Shown here one piece after another: positions 56,018 through 63,878 of a DNA stretch of 64,000 bases. The translations under genes and the position numbers were made by a program. Where the stretch lies: contig NZ_JBLBVL010000018.1 of the NCBI RefSeq assembly GCF_047250365.1, positions 13,162 through 77,161 of the forward strand. The letters are read 5' to 3'. This DNA comes from Thaumasiovibrio sp047250365. GTDB lineage: Bacteria > Pseudomonadota > Gammaproteobacteria > Enterobacterales > Vibrionaceae. How positions within the stretch are numbered: the first letter of the stretch is position 1; every line of letters starts with the position of its first letter. The notes beneath the pieces were generated by a model. It saw nothing but the letters and a program-made list of their open reading frames with translations, did no database searches and was not told the DNA's origin.

Positions 56018-56791
56018 TCAGAGTGCCTGAGAAAACAGATAGGTACGACAAACTGGGCAAAAATGAGAACCATACCAATGTGATGAACACTTTTGACAGT
56101 GATAAAGAGCTTCATCATGGTCATCATCTGATGGAAATGGAGACAAATCGAGATTAGATACCTTCTTTTCTCGTGGATGAAATTGCCATTGTCTAATTTC
56201 TGAATTTTCGATGATTTGATCTTTTAGAAATGACTTATATTCACCATGCTTAACTTCATTGTGGAACCAACGACTTGCGTAACTTAAATCGATTACAAGC
56301 AACCCTGTTTTATCGTGGGTAAGACTTACATCATGAATATAGGTATCTTTCTCAGGCGTAACAAAGATAACTAAGATGCTGTAATCACCTACCGTCAACA
56401 ATACATCGTAATATTGATTATTGTGATACCCTTCAATTTCTGTTGAATCAACTTTTATATGTGATTCTTTGGCTAGCCAAATTTTCTCGTTACCATTAAA
56501 CAAATAATAGTCTGGTGTGATCATCTCTGAAATTTCCAAACATATTTGTTTAGCCATCAAAACAACAGATACCCAGAAAGAATACTCGCACTCTTTAGCT
56601 GTATTTTCAGAAACACCTTTTGAAGCATGAGCAAAATGCCAAACATTTACTTCACCTTGTCGTGCAAGTAGCGGTGTTTCACATGAGGGGCAAATGCAGC
56701 CAGACTTTTTGCCACGAGGAACATTTGCAACATCAACAAATTGTTCATCTTCAACACGAAGACCGAATGGTATCTTGTTAAATTCTGTCAT
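56018..56791 (-). CDS. CoiA-like protein with zinc-ribbon motifs (cassette)
   Basis: A 257-residue protein. The N terminus has a CxxC pair followed by CICPSCETPLLARQGEVN and WHFAHA, the signature of competence-protein CoiA-like N-terminal domains; residues from about 80 (CEYSFWVSVVLMAKQICLE) to 180 resemble the nuclease-like core with an acidic stretch (YYDVLLTVGDYSILVIFV). The C terminus has a second zinc ribbon (CQKC...CPVC). CoiA-type domains process DNA during transformation. The catalytic residues cannot be confirmed here. Confidence 0.7.
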   Translation of the reverse strand: MTEFNKIPFGLRVEDEQFVDVANVPRGKKSGCICPSCETPLLARQGEVNVWHFAHASKGVSENTAKECEYSFWVSVVLMAKQICLEISEMITPDYYLFNGNEKIWLAKESHIKVDSTEIEGYHNNQYYDVLLTVGDYSILVIFVTPEKDTYIHDVSLTHDKTGLLVIDLSYASRWFHNEVKHGEYKSFLKDQIIENSEIRQWQFHPREKKVSNLDLSPFPSDDDHDEALYHCQKCSSHWYGSHFCPVCRTYLFSQAL

Positions 56792-56806
56792 CCGACCTCC
56801 TTATCG

Positions 56807-56913
56807 GTATAACGCCGGGCATAAGGTGCGCTACGACCAACTCACCAAGCTCACTAAACTCCACACCAAAACCGCCGAGTGTAACGCGTCACCCTTGATG
56901 CCTTTGTTACATG
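56807..56913 (-). repeat. attC site 5
   Basis: Starts GTATAACGCCGGGCATAAGG and ends CCTTTGTTACATG; contains the AAAACCGCCGAGTGTAACG box shared with attC 7-10. Confidence 0.85.
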
Positions 56914-56939
56914 CGGCTTATTAAGTATTTCCACCGTGG

Positions 56940-57287
56940 CTATCGTTTAGCTTTAAAATTCCTTAACCAACTACCAGTTATAGATAGAATAAATATCAGG
57001 AATGATGAAAAAAATCCGTGATAAAAATACTCCTCTCCTTTTTCATCAATTACTGCGCTTCTAAAGGATGGCTCTGCATACATATCGTAAACCCCCAACG
57101 CCATAAACAAAGCAACAATCAGACTCAAATAGTTAATAAAACGCAATTTATATGAAAGAAGAAGAAATACTAACCCAATAACTATACTTGTTATCAAAAG
57201 ACTTCCATATGATGGAATCTTATCCGAAATTTCAGCATGACAAATATTTGGAATATTAGCTAATAAAAGACAGATAATCTTTTTCAT
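56940..57287 (-). CDS. Exported membrane protein, candidate partner/immunity of the Tlde1-like gene
   Basis: A 115-residue protein with a signal peptide (MKKIICLLLANIPNICHAE) and two hydrophobic segments (about residues 28-60 and 88-105). The gene overlaps the upstream L,D-transpeptidase-like gene by four bases (ATGA), so both are one cassette transcript. Exported small membrane proteins in this position are often immunity proteins for cell-wall enzymes. No family is recognised; the immunity role is inference. Confidence 0.55.
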   Translation of the reverse strand: MKKIICLLLANIPNICHAEISDKIPSYGSLLITSIVIGLVFLLLSYKLRFINYLSLIVALFMALGVYDMYAEPSFRSAVIDEKGEEYFYHGFFSSFLIFILSITGSWLRNFKAKR

Positions 57288-57721
57288 TCTACTACTTCCA
57301 ATTCAATTTTGATTTTACTGGACTTAATATAGCTAAGTATTTTATCCGTTTGCCTATTTCCGAGAACTCCACCACCAATGTCGATACAACCAGCAGAGCC
57401 TTTCATATCACCACCATGCAAGAAAAAATTATCCCTTTCATATGTTTTTGTAGCTGGTTTGGGATGAAGACGTACACGCCAATCACCCCAATCTCCTTTC
57501 GTACGCCTCGCCAAATCACCAATCAAGTTCGGGTCACTCATTTCTTCCGGATTAATATAGTACATGCCTACAGGAAGAGGCCCTTCAAATGACTTAGCCT
57601 GACAAGCTGCTGAAGCCTTATTCAGGCAGTTACCACGTCCACTTGTCGCATTAACAACCATCGAAAAGCAAGGAGTAACTAATGACAATTTGCCATTTCC
57701 AATACTGAATATGATTTTCAT
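57284..57721 (-). CDS. Tlde1/DUF2778-like L,D-transpeptidase-fold protein (cassette)
   Basis: A 145-residue protein matching the tlde1 (DUF2778) pattern: N-terminal beta strands (LSLVTPCFSMVVNATSGRG), KSFEGPLPVGMYYI, WRVRLHP, then the active-site HGGDMKGSAGCIDIGGG, with His102 and Cys112 as the catalytic pair of the L,D-transpeptidase-like fold. Known Tlde1 proteins are type VI secretion effectors that trim or exchange peptidoglycan stem peptides. There is no signal peptide. ATG 57721 has GGTGGA upstream; TTG/GTG starts upstream are possible. Its downstream partner overlaps it. Confidence 0.72.
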   Translation of the reverse strand: MKIIFSIGNGKLSLVTPCFSMVVNATSGRGNCLNKASAACQAKSFEGPLPVGMYYINPEEMSDPNLIGDLARRTKGDWGDWRVRLHPKPATKTYERDNFFLHGGDMKGSAGCIDIGGGVLGNRQTDKILSYIKSSKIKIELEVVE

Positions 57722-57840
57722 TATTTCATCCACCAAATAATACCATTCAGTGATGAAAATACCGTCTACTGCTTAAAGGTAAAGAAAGATAGTCATATGA
57801 TTGAGTATCTTTAGAGCCACTTCGCATGTAACGCCTTGCT

Positions 57841-59151
57841 CTTGCGAATCCCCTCATAATTAACCGTAAAAACAATGAGGTAGACGCGCATCGCTGTCTT
57901 TGATCTAATGAATATCGCCAAACACACATTTCGAACAAATGGACTAACGATGCGCGATATTCAGATTCTACAGCAAACCATACAAAACCAATGCCCCTCA
58001 ATTCACAAAAAACGTCTTAATTCTCTGATGCTTGCAACAAAAAGCGTGCTTGACGGCTCTGACTAAACTGGGGCGAAAACTAGAAACCAATACCACCGTG
58101 AAACATGCGATTAAACGCGTCGATAGACTGCTTGGAAATCGTCAATTACACCGTGAAAAGGACCTTATTTATAAGTGGCATGCCCATTTAATCACTGGAG
58201 CTAACCCATGCCCTGTAATCCTTGTTGATTGGTCTGATGTTCGTGAGCAACTTCGCTATATGACGTTAAGAGCATCTGTGGCCTTAGATGGAAGAGCCAT
58301 CACAATCTTTGAACAGGTCTTTGAATATAGCCAATATAACTCACCCAAAAGTCATCAGTTATTTCTCGATAAACTACAACAAATCCTACCGAATGACGCG
58401 TGCCCCATTATCGTATCTGACGCTGGTTATAGAAATACATGGTTTCGACAGGTTCAAGAAAAAAACTGGTTTTGGTTAGGTCGCGTTCGTGGTGAAGTCT
58501 CGATAAAACAACCCAATAAAACGTGGGTTTCAAACAAAACCTTTTATCCAAACGCTACCCATAAACCAACGTATCTTGGCCACTGTTTATTAGCAAAAAG
58601 ATCGCCAATACCTTGTGAGGCCTATGTTTACAAAGGATTAGAAAAAGGCCGTAAAGCCCAGCGCCACAGTAGAACTAGCCAAAAACACTCCGCTACCCAT
58701 CTCTACCAACGCAGTGCAAAAGAACCTTGGTTACTTGCGACCAACATCCCTCGTCATGTTTTAAATGAAGTACAAATTACCAACCTTTACGCCAAACGTA
58801 TGCAAATAGAAGAAGCATTCCGCGATTTAAAAAGTACTGCTTATGGGATCGCACTTCGCCACAATAGAAGCCGCTGCACTAAGCGGTTAGATATCCTGCT
58901 TCTTATTGCGTTGCTCGCTGAAATCTTGATGTGGTGGAATGGCCTCATTGCAGTCCAAGCCAAATGGCATTTTGACTTCCAAGCCAACAGCATTAAACAC
59001 CGCCGAGTCCTATCAATACCTCGCCTAGGAAGGGAAGTTCGGAATCATCGGCGATATCAAATTAACGAATCTCAATACCAATGGGGAATGTTCGAATATC
59101 AAAGGCTGACACACAACGCCGGACTGAGGGAATTATGAGGGGATCCGTCAG
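57841..59151 (+). mobile_element. IS10-like insertion sequence (IS4 family) in an attC site
   Basis: Terminal inverted repeats are CTTGCGAATCCCCTCATAAT at the left (from 57841) and, reversed, CTGACGGATCCCCTCATAAT at the right (to 59151), close to the IS10 ends CTGAGAGATCCCC. The transposase fills the inside. The 9 bases outside each end (CGCCTTGCT and CGCCGCGTT) match in only six places, so a clean target duplication is not seen. It sits at the TAACGCC border of attC site 6. Confidence 0.85.
57950..59138 (+). pseudogene. IS10-like transposase, frameshifted
   Basis: The N-terminal 38 codons from ATG 57950 (QILQQTIQNQCPSIHKKRLN) end at TAA 58064, and the main frame (from about 58032 to 59138) continues in +1. 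It contains VDWSDVREQ, ASVALDGRAITIFE, IVSDAGYRN and YAKRMQIEEAFRDLKS, the conserved DDE residues and YREK-like motif of IS4/IS10. Comparison with IS10 suggests a short deletion at about 58055. Without frameshift correction no full transposase is made. Confidence 0.85.
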
Positions 59152-59246
59152 CGCCGCGTTAAGCGGACTAAAATAGTGGGTTATAATGTGTAGCGAAGCG
59201 AAACGTAACCCACTGTTTTAGTTCCGTTTAAACGCCTTGTTATGTG

Positions 59247-59903
59247 CTATTTTCTACCAAGAATTCTTAGTATACGTAAAAACAAATTTATAATGTCCAT
59301 ATATAATGCAGCGGCACTATCCACGGCATTATCATATGTTTTAGGGATGGCATTTGCCCTAGCCCAATCATAACCAATATACCCACAGAAAATGATTGCG
59401 ACTATCCAGTCTAAGATTCCATGATGAGTATTAAATATGAATATTTCAATTAGCTCGACTACGATCACACAAAGTAAAGCTATTGTAAGGCCTCCAGCTA
59501 TTTTATTGAAAAATGCGGGATACATTGAACCTAAAAGCATCATGATAAAAGTTACCATACCAGTAACTCTAATAGCCTCTAGTACGACATCTGGATTATA
59601 TTGGCTTACTACTAGATTAATAATCAGCCCGAAAGGAACAACCACAAAGTTATAACCAATAAAACTAACTATTGGTTTATCAGATTTACTGAAAAGATAG
59701 ATACCAAAAAAACATGAAGCAAAATAACCAATAAAAAAGATTATTGGGTTTATATTACTTATAGATTCAACTGGAATATTTAGAACCATTAGCCAGTTAA
59801 TGGCGAAGCCCCAAATTAATGTTAGACCGATGACAAAATTGTAAGCTGAACCGCTAATTATCTTGTCATTGGTTTCTGTTCTGTCAAATACATCTACTTC
59901 CAT
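59247..59903 (-). CDS. Bax inhibitor-1/YccA-like membrane protein (cassette)
   Basis: A 218-residue protein with about seven hydrophobic segments and the C-terminal motif DSAAALYMDIINLFLRILRI, the hallmark of the BI-1/TMBIM family (Ca2+ leak or related function). The region ILDWIVAIIFCGYIGYDWAR fits the same family. It is on a cassette between attC 6 and attC 7. Physiological role unknown. Confidence 0.75.
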   Translation of the reverse strand: MEVDVFDRTETNDKIISGSAYNFVIGLTLIWGFAINWLMVLNIPVESISNINPIIFFIGYFASCFFGIYLFSKSDKPIVSFIGYNFVVVPFGLIINLVVSQYNPDVVLEAIRVTGMVTFIMMLLGSMYPAFFNKIAGGLTIALLCVIVVELIEIFIFNTHHGILDWIVAIIFCGYIGYDWARANAIPKTYDNAVDSAAALYMDIINLFLRILRILGRK

Positions 59904-59945
59904 TATATTTCCTTATAATATGAAATTTAGCCACACTGCTATGGC

Positions 59946-60050
59946 ACATAACGCCGAACATAAGGTGCGCCACGGTAAACTCACCAAGTGCACCGGGCTC
60001 CATACCAAAACCGCCGAGTGTAACGCGTCACCTTGATGTTTTTGTTATGT
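59946..60050 (-). repeat. attC site 7
   Basis: Starts CACATAACGCCGAACATAAG and ends TGTTTTTGTTATGT. Contains AAAACCGCCGAGTGTAACG. Confidence 0.9.
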
Positions 60051-60054
60051 TTTT

Positions 60055-60618
60055 TTACGACCAACTTTTGTTGTCTGATGATACGAAACTATTAAATAGT
60101 GTTTCATATTTCCAACCATCACCAGCAACTACTGTGCAATCTGATGAATGAACACGAGTATGAAGTATTGCAATAGGGTCTTCAAGATTAGGCAGAGACA
60201 GCTGACTGTGAATCCTCTCCCTAACCTCAGCTAATTCAGGATAGTCCTCACGATACTCTGACTCCATGAACACCGCTGTTTTACGCATTTCTGATAAATC
60301 ACCGTTACCAGAAAACTTAAGCAAGTCGAACCAATAAGGAATAGCTATCAGCAAAGCTAAAAATTCTGACAGGTTATTTGCAACTTTACCTGCTTGTCCC
60401 TCAGATGAAGCAAATAGTATTGGCCGTTTTTCGAGCTCTAAACTTCCATACGCAAGAAAAACTCCACCAGATCCTTCGCCGGCCAAAACAGTGAAAGGTA
60501 AATTTGGATCTAATTTTATCCAAGAGTAGTCGTCATTAGCTTGACCTAATTCAAAGTCAAATAACTCACCCAAAGCATCAGCTATATCAACTAATTGAAG
60601 CTCAGAATATTTAATCAT
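60055..60618 (-). CDS. Hypothetical soluble protein, possibly SUKH-like (cassette)
   Basis: A 187-residue acidic protein. The segment FTVLAGEGSGGVFLAYGSL ... FASSEGQAGKVANNLSEFLALLI resembles the central and late strands of SMI1/KNR4 (SUKH) proteins, often immunity proteins against toxins. The resemblance is only by pattern, so another fold is possible. It lies between attC 7 and attC 8. Confidence 0.6.
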   Translation of the reverse strand: MIKYSELQLVDIADALGELFDFELGQANDDYSWIKLDPNLPFTVLAGEGSGGVFLAYGSLELEKRPILFASSEGQAGKVANNLSEFLALLIAIPYWFDLLKFSGNGDLSEMRKTAVFMESEYREDYPELAEVRERIHSQLSLPNLEDPIAILHTRVHSSDCTVVAGDGWKYETLFNSFVSSDNKSWS

Positions 60619-60638
60619 CCGTTAAACTTTCTCCAAAA

Positions 60639-60757
60639 ACATAACGCCTGCAATAAGGTGCCCCACGCAAAACCATCAAAGCACACTGAACTTCATACCA
60701 AAACCGCCGAGTGTAACGGGTGAAGTCCAGCATCACCTTGATTGCCTTGTTATGTGC
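60639..60757 (-). repeat. attC site 8
   Basis: Starts ACATAACGCCTGCAATAAGG and ends TTGCCTTGTTATGTGC, with AAAACCGCCGAGTGTAACG inside. Confidence 0.9.
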
Positions 60758-60794
60758 CGAAAATTTCAGAGTCATATATGTTTTATTATTTTTA

Positions 60795-61298
60795 TTAGTT
60801 CAACTCGCTCTTGGAAAATTTACCTTCTGTAACAGAACCATCACTATGATACTGCGTTACAATCAAAATCGGCTTAGCACCGCTTTCTTTTACAATAATA
60901 TTAGAGGGTATCCTAGCCCGATTCACTCTTCCCCAAGACACTCGCTCTCCAACAACTTCGCACTCATATGACCATTTAGTACCATCATTTCTAAAATACG
61001 AAACAATGGCTAAATATTTGTCATCAAGTGTTCCACTCATATTTTTAGGGTCTTGCCCCATAATTGTTGATATCGTTGCCTTACAAATCTGAAGATTGTT
61101 AAATATTTCGAGTTTTTTGACTTTTGGTAAATCAGGTTTATGTGAAACTTTTCCCGAAACTGAAGACCTATTCTTAACAAGCTCCGCTCGTTGCCTGTCA
61201 TATTCCTGACTTTTAGCCTCGAGCCAATTTTGAACCGCTATGTATGACCCAAAAATTGCAATTAGTACAATGGCTCTTATAACATTTTTCATGTGCAT
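60795..61298 (-). CDS. Hypothetical membrane-anchored protein (cassette)
   Basis: A protein of about 167 residues with an N-terminal signal anchor (KNVIRAIVLIAIFGSYIAV), a charged linker and a periplasmic domain with two cysteines (LQICKATIST, YECEVVGER). GAAGGGA precedes ATG 61298; ATG 61292 is also possible. The middle reads LAIVSYFRNDGTKWSYEC. No family is recognised. Confidence 0.65.
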   Translation of the reverse strand: MHMKNVIRAIVLIAIFGSYIAVQNWLEAKSQEYDRQRAELVKNRSSVSGKVSHKPDLPKVKKLEIFNNLQICKATISTIMGQDPKNMSGTLDDKYLAIVSYFRNDGTKWSYECEVVGERVSWGRVNRARIPSNIIVKESGAKPILIVTQYHSDGSVTEGKFSKSELN

Positions 61299-61320
61299 AA
61301 ATCCCTTCACATTACTAAGG

Positions 61321-61434
61321 CACATAACGCCTGCAATAAGGTGCCCTGCACTGAATCAACAAAGCACACAGAACTTCATACCAAAACCGCCGAGTAAAAT
61401 GCATCACCTTGATGGCCTTGTTATGAAAATTTAC
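61321..61434 (-). repeat. attC site 9
   Basis: Starts CACATAACGCCTGCAATAAG and ends GGCCTTGTTATGA, with CAAAACCGCCGAG inside. The stop codon of the next gene lies within it. Confidence 0.9.
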
Positions 61435-62414
61435 TTCACTCCGCCAAAGTTACACTTTTCCTCGACCAGACTTTCTGGATAATTACCGTTACGAACTACA
61501 TTACATAGTCGAGTGATAAACTGAACTACTGATTCATTAGTTTCTTCTACACTAGTAGAAACACTTAAATACTCACTATGATTTACTCGTGCATAGCCTA
61601 CATACTGCCTACCTTCAACATCGGCATCCACACCTAGAATGATGGACTCGCGAGAGTACTTATTCGAGTTAACATTTTCGCCAAGTACAGACGAACCGCC
61701 ATAAAATTCAGCAGCCATAGGGTTAATTGAAGCTAAAAATATTTCCAAAACTCCTTCCAACACTTGTTCAGGTGGATTATTTTTAAGGTCATCTTGCGTA
61801 AGCATCATAGATAGAGTAACGAGGTACAAATTATAGTCAGAGTAATAAGCTAGCTCACTAAAACAAAATTTATCTTTTTCACTGCACTTAACTACGTCAA
61901 GAATTTGAGTTTGATCTAACAACACTTTATTGGGAATATTTATGTTTGACGACGTAGTTTCTATAAATCGTTCATAATCCGACCCTGACAACGACGCAAT
62001 TTTACTATTTACTATTATTGACCTCTTTGTATCCGCTGTAGTTAACGTTAGTGAGTATGATAGTTGCAAGTTTTTTTCTTCGGGATTATGAGAAAGCAAA
62101 CTGGCTCTGAAAGCACTACTACTAACGTCAGAAATTGAGTAGAGAAGTCCACTTCTTAATACTTTTGCGCTAATATTTTTGTTACTCCCCATTCCTGTTA
62201 TTACTTCACGCCCACTCAGTAAGTTGTTTATGGCATGTGAATTTAATGACAGGTATGTGCAATTATTTGATTCTGAGCACAACCCAATAGTCGATGCTGG
62301 GTAATAGTTCATAGGTACTAGATATTCAGAATCGACAATTTTGAACTCCGCCGCACTCAGTCCTGATGACAAGAAGCTCATCAATAACACGCCAAACATT
62401 AGTACTCTGGTCAA
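61431..62414 (-). CDS. Exported hypothetical protein (cassette)
   Basis: A 327-residue protein with a signal peptide (MTRVLMFGVLLMSFLSSGLS then AAEF). The mature part contains six cysteines in pairs (CSESNNC, CSEKDKFC, CNVVRN and KCNFGG), suggesting disulfides in the periplasm. No known domain is recognised. It is the longest exported cassette protein seen here and lies between attC 9 and attC 10. Confidence 0.7.
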   Translation of the reverse strand: MTRVLMFGVLLMSFLSSGLSAAEFKIVDSEYLVPMNYYPASTIGLCSESNNCTYLSLNSHAINNLLSGREVITGMGSNKNISAKVLRSGLLYSISDVSSSAFRASLLSHNPEEKNLQLSYSLTLTTADTKRSIIVNSKIASLSGSDYERFIETTSSNINIPNKVLLDQTQILDVVKCSEKDKFCFSELAYYSDYNLYLVTLSMMLTQDDLKNNPPEQVLEGVLEIFLASINPMAAEFYGGSSVLGENVNSNKYSRESIILGVDADVEGRQYVGYARVNHSEYLSVSTSVEETNESVVQFITRLCNVVRNGNYPESLVEEKCNFGGVK

Positions 62415-62440
62415 ACTGTTTCTCCGATTAATCTAATTTT

Positions 62441-62544
62441 CATAACGCCTGCAATAAGGTGTGCCTCACTGAACTAGCAAAGCACACCGAATTCCATACC
62501 AAAACCGCCGAGTGTAACGCATCACCTTGATTGCCTTGTTATGT
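62441..62544 (-). repeat. attC site 10
   Basis: Starts CATAACGCCTGCAATAAGGT and ends TTGCCTTGTTATGTG, with AAAACCGCCGAGTGTAACG. Confidence 0.9.
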
Positions 62545-63750
62545 GTTTATTTTCTTTCCAGTGAGTTGATTAAGAAGTTCATCAAGCTCCAATACCAATA
62601 GCTCTACTTCAATCTGACTATTTATTACTTCACTAGGATCTGTACCAAATGTATGGTGAGCGATTTGATTTCTAACTTTTCGAGCATTATTTATAATTTT
62701 TAATTGTTTATCAGAAAGAAGCCCTAGATTGGCTACTGCTTTTTGCAGTTCAAATAGTGATGCCTTATGAATCACTGACTGATCAGTGCCAAACACGTTT
62801 AATAGCTCGATTAACACCAGTTCTAAGCGTTGAATACGTGCCATGTACTTAGCAAAATCACGGTGATAAAGAGTTAGTACGTTCTCAAAGACGTTATCTT
62901 TCTCTTCCTCGGTAACATTTATTTCATCAAGGGAAGCTATTGCTTTTTCTAGTGTCGGTTTCAAATCAGAAGTTAAAAGAATAACGTCTTCCAAGTTCTT
63001 CTTATGAAAGTCTTTGTTATGTGCGACTTTACATCTAAGTTCATAAAGCTGATCCCATCGTTTTTTCAAGAATTCGGCTTCACAACCAACTAGTGGTTGA
63101 AAGAATCTATCCCAATTAGATTCAGGAATAAGTGATTTAATATCATCTAATTCCAAATTAGCAAAATCCTTTGCTGCCTTTAGTTTTTTTATTAAACTAT
63201 CCTTATGGTTTGGATAGTTCTCACTAAAAAGAAAGTTTTTCAGCTGAATAAAATCCACATTATTTAGATAATTTATATCTGCATTATTTGAATTTATTGA
63301 CTGCTGGACATCTGTTGGTACACGCTCCTTAGTCCATCCTAAACCTAAATTCGTCAGCATGAACTTTGTAATCAATAACCGCATTAGATTTTCAATATCA
63401 AATAGCTTAGGGTATGCTTGATTAGAGTAATATAAGCTCAAATCATCCCAAACAACATAAGTCGTTTTTGTCACCAAAGATAGCGATTTCCTAACTGATT
63501 TTAGAAGCAATGAAAAGTTATCTAATTCATCTTCTGACTTACAGGTTAGACAAACATTAAAGTATATGTGTGACTTGTCGTCATTTTTACCTAACTTTAT
63601 TTTTATATCAGACGCGTGCTTTTTGAAAGTTATTTTATTTCTTTCGATTGATATATCAGAGTCTGCTTGCAACAAATTTTTCAATGCAGGGATAGTCTTA
63701 CATTGAGTTTTTTTCATGTCAGATAAGATTAAGTATTCTACTTTATACAA
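62539..63750 (-). CDS. Large cassette protein with two HEPN-type RxxxxH motifs
   Basis: A 403-residue protein. The N-terminal ~200 residues have no recognised domain. Two helical segments each hold an R-x4-H motif typical of HEPN ribonucleases: RCKVAH at 239-244 (ELRCKVAHNKDF) and RNQIAH at 360-365 (KVRNQIAHHTFG). The first resembles ApeA/Swt1-like HEPN domains. HEPN domains act in toxin-antitoxin, abortive infection and CRISPR effectors as RNA-cutting or AMP-targeted modules. No partner gene is on the same cassette. Function is inference. Confidence 0.75.
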   Translation of the reverse strand: MYKVEYLILSDMKKTQCKTIPALKNLLQADSDISIERNKITFKKHASDIKIKLGKNDDKSHIYFNVCLTCKSEDELDNFSLLLKSVRKSLSLVTKTTYVVWDDLSLYYSNQAYPKLFDIENLMRLLITKFMLTNLGLGWTKERVPTDVQQSINSNNADINYLNNVDFIQLKNFLFSENYPNHKDSLIKKLKAAKDFANLELDDIKSLIPESNWDRFFQPLVGCEAEFLKKRWDQLYELRCKVAHNKDFHKKNLEDVILLTSDLKPTLEKAIASLDEINVTEEEKDNVFENVLTLYHRDFAKYMARIQRLELVLIELLNVFGTDQSVIHKASLFELQKAVANLGLLSDKQLKIINNARKVRNQIAHHTFGTDPSEVINSQIEVELLVLELDELLNQLTGKKINT

Positions 63751-63782
63751 AATATTCCCTTTTAAGTTCCGGTTAACCTAAA

Positions 63783-63878
63783 CACATAACGCCGCATTAA
63801 GGTGTGAGCAGCGCTTGGCTATACTTGAGCGAAGCGAAACTGCCAAGCGTTGCGAATCACTCTTAAATGCTTTGTATG
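63783..63878 (-). repeat. attC site 11
   Basis: Starts CACATAACGCCGCATTAAGG and ends TCTTAAATGCTTTGTAT. The inner arms GCAGCGCTTGGC and GCCAAGCGTTGC are fully complementary, with a small AGCGAAGCG loop, a textbook attC hairpin. Confidence 0.9.

Larger units (their letters stand above)
57824..59246 (-). repeat. attC site 6, interrupted by the IS
   Basis: On the right of the IS, from 59152, the sequence CGCCGCGTTAAGCGG ... AACGCCTTGTTATGTGC is a nearly complete attC, with an inner AGTGGGTTA...TAACCCACT pair. On the left, GCATGTAACGCC keeps the border. The IS lies at the recombination core. Confidence 0.75.

Noticed and set aside
57832..59160. A 9-bp target-site duplication flanking the IS10-like element
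   Set aside because: Only six of nine positions agree, so it is reported as absent or decayed.
52226..63878. Regularly spaced, similar ~100-bp repeats that might be read as a CRISPR array
   Set aside because: Spacing is 450-1300 bases with genes in between, and the repeats have the paired-arm structure of attC; no cas genes are seen.
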